A stretch of DNA of 46,272 nt. Origin: Lactifluus volemus (taxonomy: Eukaryota > Basidiomycota > Agaricomycetes > Russulales > Russulaceae). The DNA is taken from assembly GCA_022376515.1 (NCBI GenBank), contig WTXI01000287.1, positions 1 through 46,272 on the forward strand, given 5' to 3'. Shown here one piece after another: positions 1-10,500 of this stretch. Below the pieces are notes generated by a model. That model did no database searches. It had not been told where the DNA came from and saw only the letters and a program-made list of their open reading frames with translations. The translations under genes were made by a program, and so were the position numbers. Position 1 is the first letter of the stretch, and every line of letters starts with the position of its first letter.

Positions 1-19
1 GGGTCCAGCATCGAAGATC

Positions 20-44
20 CATCAGGAAAAACCTCACTCGCTAA
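20..44 (+). repeat. Left terminal inverted repeat of the Plavaka element
   Basis: It starts CATCAGGAAAAACCTCA, with 17 perfect matches to the inverted right end at 6331. After three mismatches the match resumes (GCTAA). Copies of the GCTAATT motif follow at about 128-190. Confidence 0.85.
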
Positions 45-280
45 ATTGACATAATTTGATATAATTAAGTCTAATTCCGTGGTAAGCGCCCATTAGCAGT
101 TTTAACTATCCCCTCTAGCGATTATCGCTAATTAGCGTTAATTGGGTTAATCTTGCTAATTTTGCTAATTCGTAGCTCAAACTTCCTAGCAATAATTAGT
201 ACTTATTCACACTAAGGTCTTGCTAATTTTTCGATCTGGTTTCAAATTATTACTAAACTTTTGTTAAATTATCGAAACGC

Positions 281-404
281 GAGCGTCCAAAACTGGTAAC
301 GAGAGTCCAAAACTGGTAACGAGAGTCCATGTGATTTAATACGCTACGACCGATGTATGTAGGTGTACTGTCCGCTACTGACCGACGTATGTAAGTGTCC
401 TGTC
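281..404. repeat. Subterminal tandem repeats of the Plavaka element
   Basis: Two small arrays lie side by side. A 20-bp unit containing GTCCAAAACTGGTAAC occurs at 281-300 and 301-320, with a partial third copy. A 31-bp unit around CCGAYGTATGTARGTGT follows, at about 343-372 and 374-404. Short subterminal repeats of this kind are common transposase-binding regions in CACTA-like elements; binding here is inference. Confidence 0.6.
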
Positions 405-518
405 TGAAACTATTTCTTGGGTATACTTGGGTATATCTGGATGCTTGACGCTCAGTCATTACAGTACATTAATTACAAGGTACACTCACAATCCGAGTCT
501 TTGATTAGGGGCGGGCTT

Positions 519-2662
519 TTACCCATCCATTTCGTCGAGATCAACCATTGCAACATTGAGTGCTTGCTCCATGCCAGGGTTCACTACTCCACTATTGGAC
601 CATGTCAGATGTGAGCGATGATCAAAAACGACCAACATACCTGGCACGCTCGTATATATCCGCCATCATCCTATGAAAGCCTTGACTGCGTGTGTTTTCT
701 ATGTGCTGCAAAGTGCTGATATGACCAAGGTAGACATCGTGGTAGGCGTTGGCCGTAAACTCGCAAGGCTTTGAGCTGCCGCTACGCCAATCGGCCAACG
801 CGGCATAATACTGCAGCCCATTAGAAGCGTTGGATACTTACATCAATACAACACTTACCGCTGTTGCCACAAGGGCGACCATCGGCTTTGGAACTTCAAG
901 GTGAATTGAACCATCGGAATCCTCAAATGTGGCAAACCGGGAAGAGAGGGTGGTGGAAAAGGAGCCTCGACCTCCCACAAAATACATGTCGCGAATCACT
1001 CTGATAATAAGTGGGTTGCGGTAGGGACGCGTCCGCATGACGGCTCCTCTATTACCCTGGTGGTAGAACTTAGTGTATAATTCATATAGCCATAAATGAC
1101 TGATGCTTACTTGTGGGTAGATGTAGGCGTAGTCAAGGAGCTGTCGCTGAGCTGAAATCGCGATCTCCTCCACCGTCATGCCAGATGTAAAGTAGGCCTC
1201 CACTGCCTTGTCACATTGGATCTTGACCTCCCTGCGAAGCAAGCTGATGCGCGCGCGGGGCTAGTACCATTACGTTAGACTCCACTTGCAGAAGATATAA
1301 CAACGACGTACCAGCGGAGTTATCTTGGATAAGTATACAAGATCAAGGACAAGCCGGCGATGAACTTCCTTGGCAGCTGGAATGCGTTCTGCTGCCGTGA
1401 ACAGAGCGTTCTGTATGAAGCCGATCACCTCAAGGGCATCAGGGTATGCGTTTACGAATAACAAGTCACCAAGCAGGATATGGAATGACTCCGTTATGAC
1501 ACTACGAACGAGAACATTTTGATGAGTGAGTCTCTTAGCTTTTTGGTCCGCATTCAGTACGAGGTCAGTTTCCTTTGGCCACTGCACTGGCCACACAGAC
1601 ACTGGTTGGCTCTCCCTTTGTGTCAAAGAAGTTCCAGACTCAGAAGTGTGACTGGAAGGAGAAGGAAGAGGCGGCGGGATGGCTTCAGTGGTGGACATGT
1701 CATCGGAGGAGGTCAAAGCCGCGTCAGGGACAACAACGTCCTGGCAAAAAAAAAAAAAGTTAGCGGTCATCAAATCCATTAAAGAGCACTCACAGGCTCC
1801 ACGAAACTGTCCGTTTCCTGTGAATGTTCAGCTACTTGCCATGAAGGCCTCTAAAAACTTGTGAGCTGCTCATGGTGATTTGAGTTGGATCAACAGGACT
1901 CACCTCGAGTGCAATTGCCTCAGAAAACCTTGTTGATTCCCTGTCAATAGGGCTTACCGCCTCATGGTCATCACTATTGACCCCAAAGTCCTCGATGGAG
2001 TCACAATCGGAGGCCTCGAAGACAAAGGTTTCAGCTGTGAGAATGCGACACGTAAGTGTCACCTTGTTTGTGCACGCTTTTTTTTTTCAACTTACTACGC
2101 CTCAAGGGGAGGGCTCGCCTGTCTCTCATCTGCGCAGCCTGCGCTTGGCTCTGACCCACAGCACCTTCTTCGACATCTGGAATCACTGCGGTTGGCCACA
2201 TATTGTAGTTATTCATCTCCAACGACGGCGGTTGAACACCATTGGGTCCTTTTTGGGGTTGTAAGTCACACTTCATTTATCCTCCATTAATGTTGGCTTA
2301 CCTCTAATCCTTGCTCGTTTAGTCGTTCCGCGGCGCGTAACTGGTATACCCTGTCCACTGGTTGTGTCATGGTCAGGTGTGGATGGTCTGGTAGTGATGC
2401 CTTCTGCCTGCCGTTTGGACCCTATGGTAAGATCAGTATCGGGATGTCGCGTGCTGCGTTGATGGGGAGGTTCCTTACCGGCAGTCATGTTAGCGGATGC
2501 AGGTGTGGAACTCTGCTGGTTCATATCCGAGGTGAGCTGTACATTTTGTCCAGCATTCCGAGATCTCTGAGCGTTTTTGTGAGCAGGGTTGGCCGAGCGA
2601 GTCACGGAACGAGGCTTAGCAACAACAGAGCGATTTGCAGAGCGACGAGTTGTTGGGGCCAT
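519..2662 (-). CDS. DUF6532-domain protein, cargo gene of the Plavaka element
   Basis: Nine exons join without any frame break: 2662-2302, 2248-2096, 2034-1904, 1850-1794, 1740-1312, 1260-1111, 1056-859, 810-641 and 591-519. They give 1722 nt and 573 residues. The start chosen is MAPTTRRSANR; an in-frame ATG lies five codons upstream. The N-terminal half is basic and Ser/Thr-rich, then acidic and disordered. The C-terminal half matches the fungal DUF6532 family: a WPKETDLVLN segment, ARISLLRREVK across the 1311-1261 intron, RTRPYRN followed by IIRVIRDMYFVGG, VPKPMVALVATA, then ANAYHDVYLGHISTLQHI. No biochemical function is known for DUF6532 that I can state. It is transcribed away from the transposase from a shared 256-bp upstream region. 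The last exon, after RMMADIYERA, is the least certain splice choice; without it the frame stops at 622. Confidence 0.82.
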
Positions 2663-2918
2663 GTTTGAGTGGTGCAAAGGAATGGATAGTTTGTAGCAGG
2701 GAGAGTGCTATGGAAGGAATGACTCGGGGTGAGTTGATGTTCTTCAGTAAGGTGCGTGCCGCTTTTTTATACGAAAATTTTTGGTCTCATTTAGTTGATC
2801 CTTAGCATTTGTTATCGTCACGTCGCGGCTACTCCCCTATTTCTCTCGTTGAACCATTGCCACTCCTTTTCATATATCCTGTATATCTGTGCCCATTTTC
2901 TTTCTATAAACCTCCTTC
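2663..2918. promoter_or_regulatory. Shared divergent upstream region of the two transposon genes
   Basis: These 256 bases separate the start codons of the DUF6532 gene (minus) and the transposase gene (plus). The transposase side is pyrimidine-rich (ctcctttt, ttttctttct), as usual for fungal promoters. A TTTTTTATACG stretch lies near 2763. Head-to-head spacing this short implies that both genes share a promoter. Confidence 0.5.
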
Positions 2919-5900
2919 ATGCCGCATATTACATGCATTGGTTGCGACCGCAAGTTCTCGCATGCTGGCTACGCTCGACACTTGAGCCTGACGAAATCGG
3001 AGCCTTGCCGTTCACTCCGTGACCCTCAACGGAATTGCCACGCGATGCGCACAGCACCAACTTTGAATCCCACCCTAAACTTGGGAAACGGCAACACAAT
3101 GCGTGCCGCATCAACAGCTAGTGCCAGCCAAAGTACTGGCCCTTTTGGAAATAGTGATACGACGGCAACGGGTGTCGCACCAACGGACATCGCACCAACT
3201 GCCAGTGCTGACCTTGATTTGGGAACTAACGATATAATGGGCGCTGCGCTGGCCCCCAGCAGTCTTGGTATGTGATTCAAATTTAGCGCGATGTTAAAAT
3301 AGCTGACTTGCGTGTCGTTCAGATTCAGATTGGACTAGTCCGGAGGGAGGTGCTGTAGATGCGACAGATCCGCAAGAGACTACACGATTCATTGAACATT
3401 TTGGTGGCTCTGCAGGGGCACCCAATCAAATCTATCATTCTGAAGCGGGTGCGCGTTTTGGTCCCAATGCCAGGACTCCATTTCAGTCGGAAATGGAGTG
3501 GGAGATCGCACGCTGGGCCAAATTACGAGGTCTTACCGCTACGGCAATAAATGACCTCTTGTCAATTGATGGGGTTCGTCACGGCGGCCTTGTATTCTGA
3601 TAGGGAGAACTAACCATTGAGCACGCTAGGTGACGGAGGCACTTGGCCTATCATATCGTAATGTTGCTCAACTTGACGCGCTTATCGATAGACTGCCCGG
3701 GCGCCCACCATTCAAACACGAGACTCTACGCATCTATGGCCAAGAATTTAGTCTACACTTTCGCGACATCATTCTGTGCATCAAAGAATTAATGGGCAAT
3801 CCCGAATTTGCCAATGACTTAGTTTTTGCACCCGAGCGTCATTATGTCAACGCGGAAAAGAGGACACGGATTATTGATGAGATGCATACTGGGGACTGGT
3901 GGTGGATTGTCCAGGTAGGTTTTACTTTGTGTATACGTTCTTGAATGAAGTCTAATCAAGTTCTTCAGACCTCGTTAGAGAAGCAACGCCCGGGTGCAAC
4001 TGTTGTCCCGGTGATCCTTTCCTCCGACAAGACGCAGCTCACGTTATTCCGGGGGAAGACAGCATATCCGGTGTACTTAACAATCGGGAATATACCGAAA
4101 GATGTCCGCCGAAAGCTTTCGCGTAATGCTCAGATGCTGATTGGTTACCTTCCCTCCACACGGCTTGAGCACATCCAAGGGAAGACGGCACGCCGCCGTG
4201 CAATGGCTAACTTATTTCATGCGTGTATTCATCGAATAATAGCCGCGATTGAACCCTATGGCGAGACGGGTCTCACAATGGCTGCTAGCAATGGATCCCA
4301 GTACCGCTGTCACCCAATCTTGGCAACATTCATTGGGGACTATCCCGAACAAGCTCTCGTAACATGCACCTTTTACGGGCGTTGTCCCAAGTGCTTAGTC
4401 CCTCCAGACCAGCTTGGAACCTTCTTCCGGTATCCTAATCGCGATCACGCTGATGCTCTAGACGTGTTTTCCCTGGCCAATGGCGATCCGAAGTTCTTTC
4501 ACGCGCAATCTCGGATGGCGGGATTTCGGCCAGTCTATCATCCTTTCTGGAAGAATTTGCCATACTCCAATATCTTTATCAGCATCACACCAGACATACT
4601 TCACCAATTGCACCAAGGAGTAGTCAAACACATCATCGCATGGATCACAGATCGCAAAGTGTTTGGGCCAATTGAGATCGACACGCGCTGCCGTTTTCTT
4701 CCACTTAATCATAACGTTCGAGCTTTCCCGAAAGGATTGACCGTTTTGTCCCGCGTTTCGGGACAGGAACACAAGGACATGTGCCGCATCCTCCTTGGGC
4801 TGATTGTGGATCTCCCTCTTCCGGGAAACCGCTCGCCACAACGTGTTATCAGTGCTGTCAGGGCAATCCTAGATTTCCTTTATCTTGCCCAATATGCTTC
4901 ACACACAACAGAAACACTTCAGCTACTTGATAAAGCACTCAGAAACTTTCATGAGAACAAGGATGTCTTTATTGATCTAGACATTCGGAGCAACTTCAAT
5001 TTCCCGAAAATCCACAGCTTATTGCATTATTCATCATCGATTGCTCTTTTCGGAACCACGGACAATTACAACACGGAACAATCGGAGCGCCTTCACATCG
5101 ACTTTACGAAAGATGCATATCGGGCGACAAATAAAAAGCAAGAATTCACACAAATGACTAAGTGGGTCGAGCGCCGAGAAAAGGTTCAAAATCACAATGC
5201 CTTTGTCCAACGGCAGAGTGTCGATCGACCTGTGCCGGAGCTGAACGGAACTACATCACATGGAGAAGTGGAGATGCCACGTCACCCATCCGTGAGGGGT
5301 GTTCGCTTCCGTGACCTTGTCGACAAATACGGCGCGGTTGACTTTCAGGACGCACTGGCCGATTTTGTTGTCCTCCACAACTTTCCAGGACTCTCTACTA
5401 TGGCAGCCCGGCGCCGTGCAGATAATACCCTCATTCCATTCAGTTCTGTATCAGTTTTTCACAAAATGCGATTCATGGAGAAAACTGTACAAGGGATGAA
5501 TACTATTGATGCCGCATACGCTAGATCCGAACAACAGGATGAGCGGGGGAATGCAATCCCAGCCCGATTTGACACAGTACTCGTGCGTAGTGGTTTGGAT
5601 GGTGAGTTCTAGTCCCAGCTTTAGAATCACTGGCATCTAACGATTGAGCCATTGGCAGGACCACGCGTTGCACAACTTCGGCTGTTGTTTCAGATCCCCG
5701 TGAAAGCCACTTCCGACCTCTTCACGCACTCAACTCCACCTACTCATTTGGCCTATTTAGAATGGTTCTCCCCATTCCCACCTGAGCCTGAGCGCCACCA
5801 CTTGATGTACCGAATCTCAAGAAGCTACAGAAGAGGCCGTCGATGTGCCGCTGTCGTTCCGATCACCGCGATCATCCGGAGTGTCCATCTCTTTCCTCAG

Positions 5901-6011
5901 TTTGGCCCTACTGTGCCACATCATTGGCATGTGTCCACTGTTCTCGAACAATGCCAGACATTCTATGTAAATCCATTCATTGATAGAGACATGTACAATG
6001 CTCTAAATTAG
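2919..6011 (+). CDS. Plavaka-family transposase
   Basis: Five exons (2919-3267, 3323-3573, 3630-3914, 3969-5601, 5659-6011) join in frame to 2871 nt and 956 residues. Residues 6-30 form a short Cys/His motif (CIGC...H...C), the usual N-terminal zinc finger of Plavaka proteins. A Ser/Thr/Ala-rich linker and a variable region follow. The core starts near residue 210 and shows family hallmarks: a TGDWWW segment around 287, PVILSSDKTQLT around 309-320, then VYLTIGNIPKDVRRK, CPKCLVPPDQLG, DILHQLHQGVVKH, and NTEQSERLHIDFTKDAYRATN. Plavaka elements are CACTA-like cut-and-paste transposons, and this enzyme should recognise the flanking inverted repeats. No stop or indel interrupts the model, so it may be active. 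The C-terminal exon ends 300 bp before the right inverted repeat. Confidence 0.9.
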
Positions 6012-6306
6012 AGCCATTAGAGAATTTAGATCAATTTACTGAATGTAGGACACTTGTTAGCTCAATTTTAGCCGAGGAACGAACGATTTATTGTTAAACA
6101 GATTTAGAAAGTGCTAAATTCAATATAATTCGACAAATGAATAGTGCTCGTTAGCACTATTTTAGCAGTAAAAAACGTCCAGTGGACGTTGTCGCGTTTT
6201 GTCGCATTTACCGTATTTTATGGTGTTTATCACATTCTATTGCCTGTTATCGTGGCTTAGCCGACGCTAGATGCGCTTACCGCGATTATTGCTTCGCTAG
6301 CAGAGA

Positions 6307-6331
6307 TTAGCAGTTGAGGTTTTTCCTGATG
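6307..6331 (-). repeat. Right terminal inverted repeat of the Plavaka element
   Basis: On the minus strand it reads CATCAGGAAAAACCTCA from 6331 and mirrors the left end. The 300 bases internal to it carry TTAGC/GCTAAATT-type subterminal motifs between 6000 and 6310. Confidence 0.85.
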
Positions 6332-6483
6332 TCCCGACATCATCGCCCACGTCGTGAGTCCTGATGCAGCGATTCCACTTTCGGAGCGGCGAACGTGCCT
6401 CCTCGCGGTATCAGGGTGATAGACGCATCGAACATCCGAAACGGTCTCATTGACAGTCCTACTAATAACGGCGTATCAATGTG
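6332..6483. other. Flank of the transposon, no gene seen
   Basis: These 152 bases beyond the right end of the element hold no credible frame. They are more GC-rich than the element ends. Nothing here repeats the 19 visible bases left of the element. Confidence 0.5.
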
Positions 6484-7366
6484 GTGATGTACGAGCTCTT
6501 GGGAGCCCGGGCGAGTTCGAAAGACAGAGGGGCCGGTTAAGGCGGGAGAGAGAGGGTACGACGAGGGCGCTTGCGGGACGATTCGGAACAGAGGGCACGA
6601 GGCGCTCGGAATGAGAACGCTACGCGGAGACGAAACGAGACGAAAAGTAGACCGATAGAGACGAGAAGAGGGAGAACGAGACTGATTTCTTTAAGCAGAC
6701 GAAGTGATCCGAATCGACGAATGATTTATTGGATGCTCTTCCAGGCCAATGAGCAAGGCCTTATAACTACTTTTCTGTAGATCTGAGATAGATAACTAGA
6801 GTCCACGAAAATAGCAAGTTTCAATAGTTAGCTCAAGACTGTAATTCAGGAGGCAATGGTGAAACATGAGAGTATAAAGAAAAGGAAGAAAAAGGAATAG
6901 TAGATGTAGGTCTGTAAGGCGTCGGCCGTCGGGTCGCTGCATCGGACAACGCCCCGATGGGCTCAGGCCTCGCGCGAGGGCGCTCGATGATCCAAAACGG
7001 GGAAAGTGAGGGCGGTAGTAGAGTAGTAAACGCGATCGTGAGCGTCGTCTCGTAGTACCGGCCATAGGAAAGGTCTGAAAGGAGTTAAGGTAACAGGTCC
7101 AGCAAAAATGAGTAGTCCAAAGAGAGTATGGTAAGGGTCCCAATAGCGGGCAATACCTGGTATGTACAAATAAAGGGGGTTGAGGGTATTCTTGGCGAGT
7201 CTCCGCATCGGCCGAAAGTGCGTCGGTGTCGGTTGATGTCGAGGCGAACGAAGGTGAGGAGCGCGGAGTCGGGATAAGGTGTGACGTCCAAATCGGGTCG
7301 TGGTTGAGGGCCGGCGCGAGGTCGAAGATGTCGGATTTCAGGCCCAGCCGCTGAGCCTACCTTACA
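6484..7366 (-). mobile_element. Possible LTR-retrotransposon remnant
   Basis: Read on minus, the stretch starts TGTAAGG at 7366. A matching CCTTACA occurs near 6913 and a GTACA near 6484, so either a ~450-bp or a ~880-bp terminal repeat is possible. A TATAAGG box (about 6767-6761) is followed within 50 bases by AATAAA (about 6726-6721), then by a pyrimidine-rich run with repeated CGTCTC. That order resembles the U3-R-U5 layout of an LTR. No 5-bp target duplication, primer site or gag/pol frame was found, and the small frames here look like chance. It could also be ordinary intergenic DNA 3' of the NLR gene. Confidence 0.3.
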
Positions 7367-7545
7367 GTGACTTGGTTGCCGTGTTATTAGTAGGCAAAGT
7401 TGCATCATTGTGTGGGTCACAGTTTCGATGGCTGGTGTTGGGAGAGTGAGCAAGCTCAGGGTGTTTGGGTGGGCACTGTTGGCATATACCGCAAAGTTTA
7501 GAGGTGGCACTGCAGTAATAAAAGGAACATACCAATTCATCATAT

Positions 7546-10500
7546 TCAGATATTCTGGTCATATATTTTATCCCAATTTGATCCATGCACGAATTTTGAG
7601 AAATCAAGCCGGGTCTCATGCTCGCCTGCAATCCAGACCGTCCTTGGTCCATGAAGACACGGCCTATGAAGCGCGGGAATCCATAAAAGAAGCTGTTTGG
7701 GTTTTCCACATATCCAACCATCACCACCAACCAGGGATTGGTCTGTAAATAAAAGCTTCTCAATATCTTCGGTCATGATACTCTCGACATCAATTGTACA
7801 GTCGCCTGACCCCGAGGCATTGTGCTGCTCACGGACAGATCTGACCAAATCGGTGAACGGGCCCGATACAATCTGTCCCATTGTGGCATCCCACACCCGA
7901 ATCGTTTTATCGAGCGAGGCCGATGCGATGCGCAGTCCGTCTGGCGAGAATGCAACAGAATTGACCGAATAGATGTGTCCAGTAAATGGGCCTGCCACCA
8001 TCTGTCCCGTAGTGGGATCCCACACCCGAATCGTTTTATCGAGTGAGGCCGATGCGATGTGCAGTCCATCTGGCGAGAATGCAACAGAATTGACCAAACT
8101 GGTGTGTCCAGTAAACGGGCCCGCTACCATCTGTCCCGTTGTGGCATCACACACCCGAATCGTGTTATCGTCCGAGGCCGATGCGATACGCAGTCCGTCT
8201 GGCGAGAATGCAACAGAATTGACCGAATAGATGTGTCCAGTAAACGGGCCCGCTACAGTCTGTCCCATTGTGGCATCCCACACCCGAATCGTGTTATCGT
8301 ACGAGGCCGATGCGATGCGCAGTCCGTCTGGCGAGAATGCAACAGAATAGACAGAATTGGTGTGTCCAGTAAATGGGCCCGCTACCATCTGTCCCATTGT
8401 GGCATCACACACCCGAATCGTTTTATCGCCGAGGCCGATGCGATGCGCAGTCCGTCTGGGGAGAATGCAACAGAATTGACCGACTTGGTGTGTCCAGTAA
8501 ATGGGCCTGCTACCATCTGTCCCGTTGTGGCACCCCACACTCGAATCGTTTCATCTCTCGAGGCCGATGCGATGCGCAGTCCGTCTGGCGAGAATGCAAC
8601 AGAATTGACCGAATCGGTGTGTCCAGTAAACGGGCCTGCTACCATCTGTCCCGTTGTGGCATCCCACACCCGAATCGTGTTATCGTACGAGGCCGATGCG
8701 ATGCGCAGTCCGTCTGGGAGAATGCAACAGAATTGACCGACTTGGTGTGTCCAGTAAACGGGCCCACTACTATCTGTCTCGTTGTGGCATCCCACATCCG
8801 AATCGTTTCATCTCTCGAGGCCGATGCGATGCGCAGTCCGTCTGGCGAGAATGCAACAGAATTGACTGAAGCGGTGTGTCCAGTAAACGGGCCCGCTACC
8901 ATCTGTCCCGTTGTGGCATCCCACACCCGAATCGTGTTATCGTACGAGGCCGATGCAATGCGCAGTCCGTCTGGCGAGAATGCAACAGAATTGACCGAAT
9001 TGGTGTGTCCAGTTAACGGGCCCGCTACCATCTGTCCCGTTGTGGCACCCCACACTCGGATCGTTTCATCTCTCGAGGCCGATGCGATGCGCAGTCCGTC
9101 TGGCGAGAATGCAACAGAATTGACCGAATCGGTGTGTCCAGTAAACGGGCCCGCTACCACCTGTCCCGTTGGGCACCCCACACCCGAATCGTTTTATCGC
9201 CGAGGCCGATGCGATGCGCAGTCCGTCTGGCGAGAATGCAACAGAATTGACCGAATTGGTGTGTCCAGTAAACGGGCCCGCTACACTCTGTCTCGTTGTC
9301 ACGTCCCACACCCGAATCGTTTTATCGTCCGAGGCCGATGCGATGCGCCGCCCGTCCGGCGAGAACGCAACAGAATTGACCCATTCGGTGTGTCCAGTAA
9401 ATGGGCCCGCTACCATCTGGTCCGTTGTCGCGTCCCACACACGAATCGTTTTATCACCGAGGCCGATGCGATGCGCAGCCATCCGGCGAGAATGCAACAG
9501 AATTGACCGAACTGGTGTGTCCAGTAAACGGGCCCGCTACCATCTGTCCCGTAGTGGCATCCCACACCCGAATCGTTTTATCTCCCGAGGCCGATGCGAT
9601 GCGCCGCCCATCTGGGGAGAAAGCAACAGAAAAGACCGTGCCATCATGTGTTTGAATCACCATTTCCGATGCCGGCCAGTGAGACAACTGCCCACGTTCC
9701 ATCGTCAATGTATAAGGGAATTTGCGAATGTATCGATTGAAGATGTGGGAAGAGCTGGGTGTGAATGGGAGCGCCGAGACATAGATATGCGGAGTGCTCC
9801 TTGCCATCGTCATTCCGAAATACCGCACAAATCTCGACGCATCATTCACAAATTCCAACAAATTCTTCACCTCCGTTTGCGAACCCTATCATGATTTTTA
9901 CCCAAAGTCACCGCATGTCATACTGAATTGTGAGGACCACCTACCTCCTGCTGCAACCACGTTGACAGGAGCGACATTGCCCGTAAAGCAAGGGGCACAC
10001 TGCTCTTGATGCTAAGCACTTCCAGCCAAAATAGTAACTTTGTCTCGAGCAACGATCGAAGTTTTACGAAGAGATCGTCATCGAAAGGAAGATGTTCCAA
10101 GTGATCGCCCCAGAAACGGCAGGCATACGACAAAGCAGGTGGGATGTATCTCATAATTCGAGATTCAATATCTGGAACGTCGTTGTTGGAAGATATGATG
10201 ACTCCAGTTTGCAAATATTGAACTCCAGTCTGTCGACCATCGAAGCAAGGCAGGAATGTGCCAACTGACGGTGCGAATCCTGAAGGTCCACGTAAAACAC
10301 ACCACCCTTCTTGCTCGTCAGAAAGTCACGGAATGATGTATGGAGAGGAACGATGGGACGGGTATGGTCAGATGAAGTCACATTACTCAGCAGCGAGCCG
10401 AGGTGACTGAGCATCTGTACAGCTGGATCAGGATCCTCGGGTTCCTCAATTGAGGCATGCCTTCGCAGAGCAATCAAAGAATTGATCGAGAGCGGTTCGA

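Larger units (their letters stand above)
20..6331 (+). mobile_element. Plavaka-type DNA transposon, apparently complete
   Basis: A 6.3-kb element is bounded by inverted termini that begin CATCAGGAAAAACCTCA at 20 and read the same on the minus strand from 6331. Both ends are AT-rich and full of short GCTAA/TTAGC subterminal motifs. Inside are two head-to-head genes with open, spliceable frames: a Plavaka-family transposase on plus and a DUF6532 protein on minus. I could not find a convincing target-site duplication; only 19 bases of left flank are visible. The right flank enters a retrotransposon-like stretch, so the element may have landed in older repeat DNA. Intact frames and matching ends suggest a recent, possibly still mobile copy; that is inference. 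Confidence 0.85.

Noticed and set aside
4458..4841. 127-aa minus frame inside the transposase
   Set aside because: Antisense shadow of a well-supported exon.
8373..9506. Long plus-strand frames through the WD40 array (377 aa, with smaller overlapping ones)
   Set aside because: They are antisense shadows of near-identical WD40 units; repetition without stops makes them long. The minus strand carries the recognisable domains.
7825..9660. Regular repeats suggesting a CRISPR array
   Set aside because: The period is 129 bp with no unique spacers, it encodes WD40 units, and the DNA is eukaryotic.
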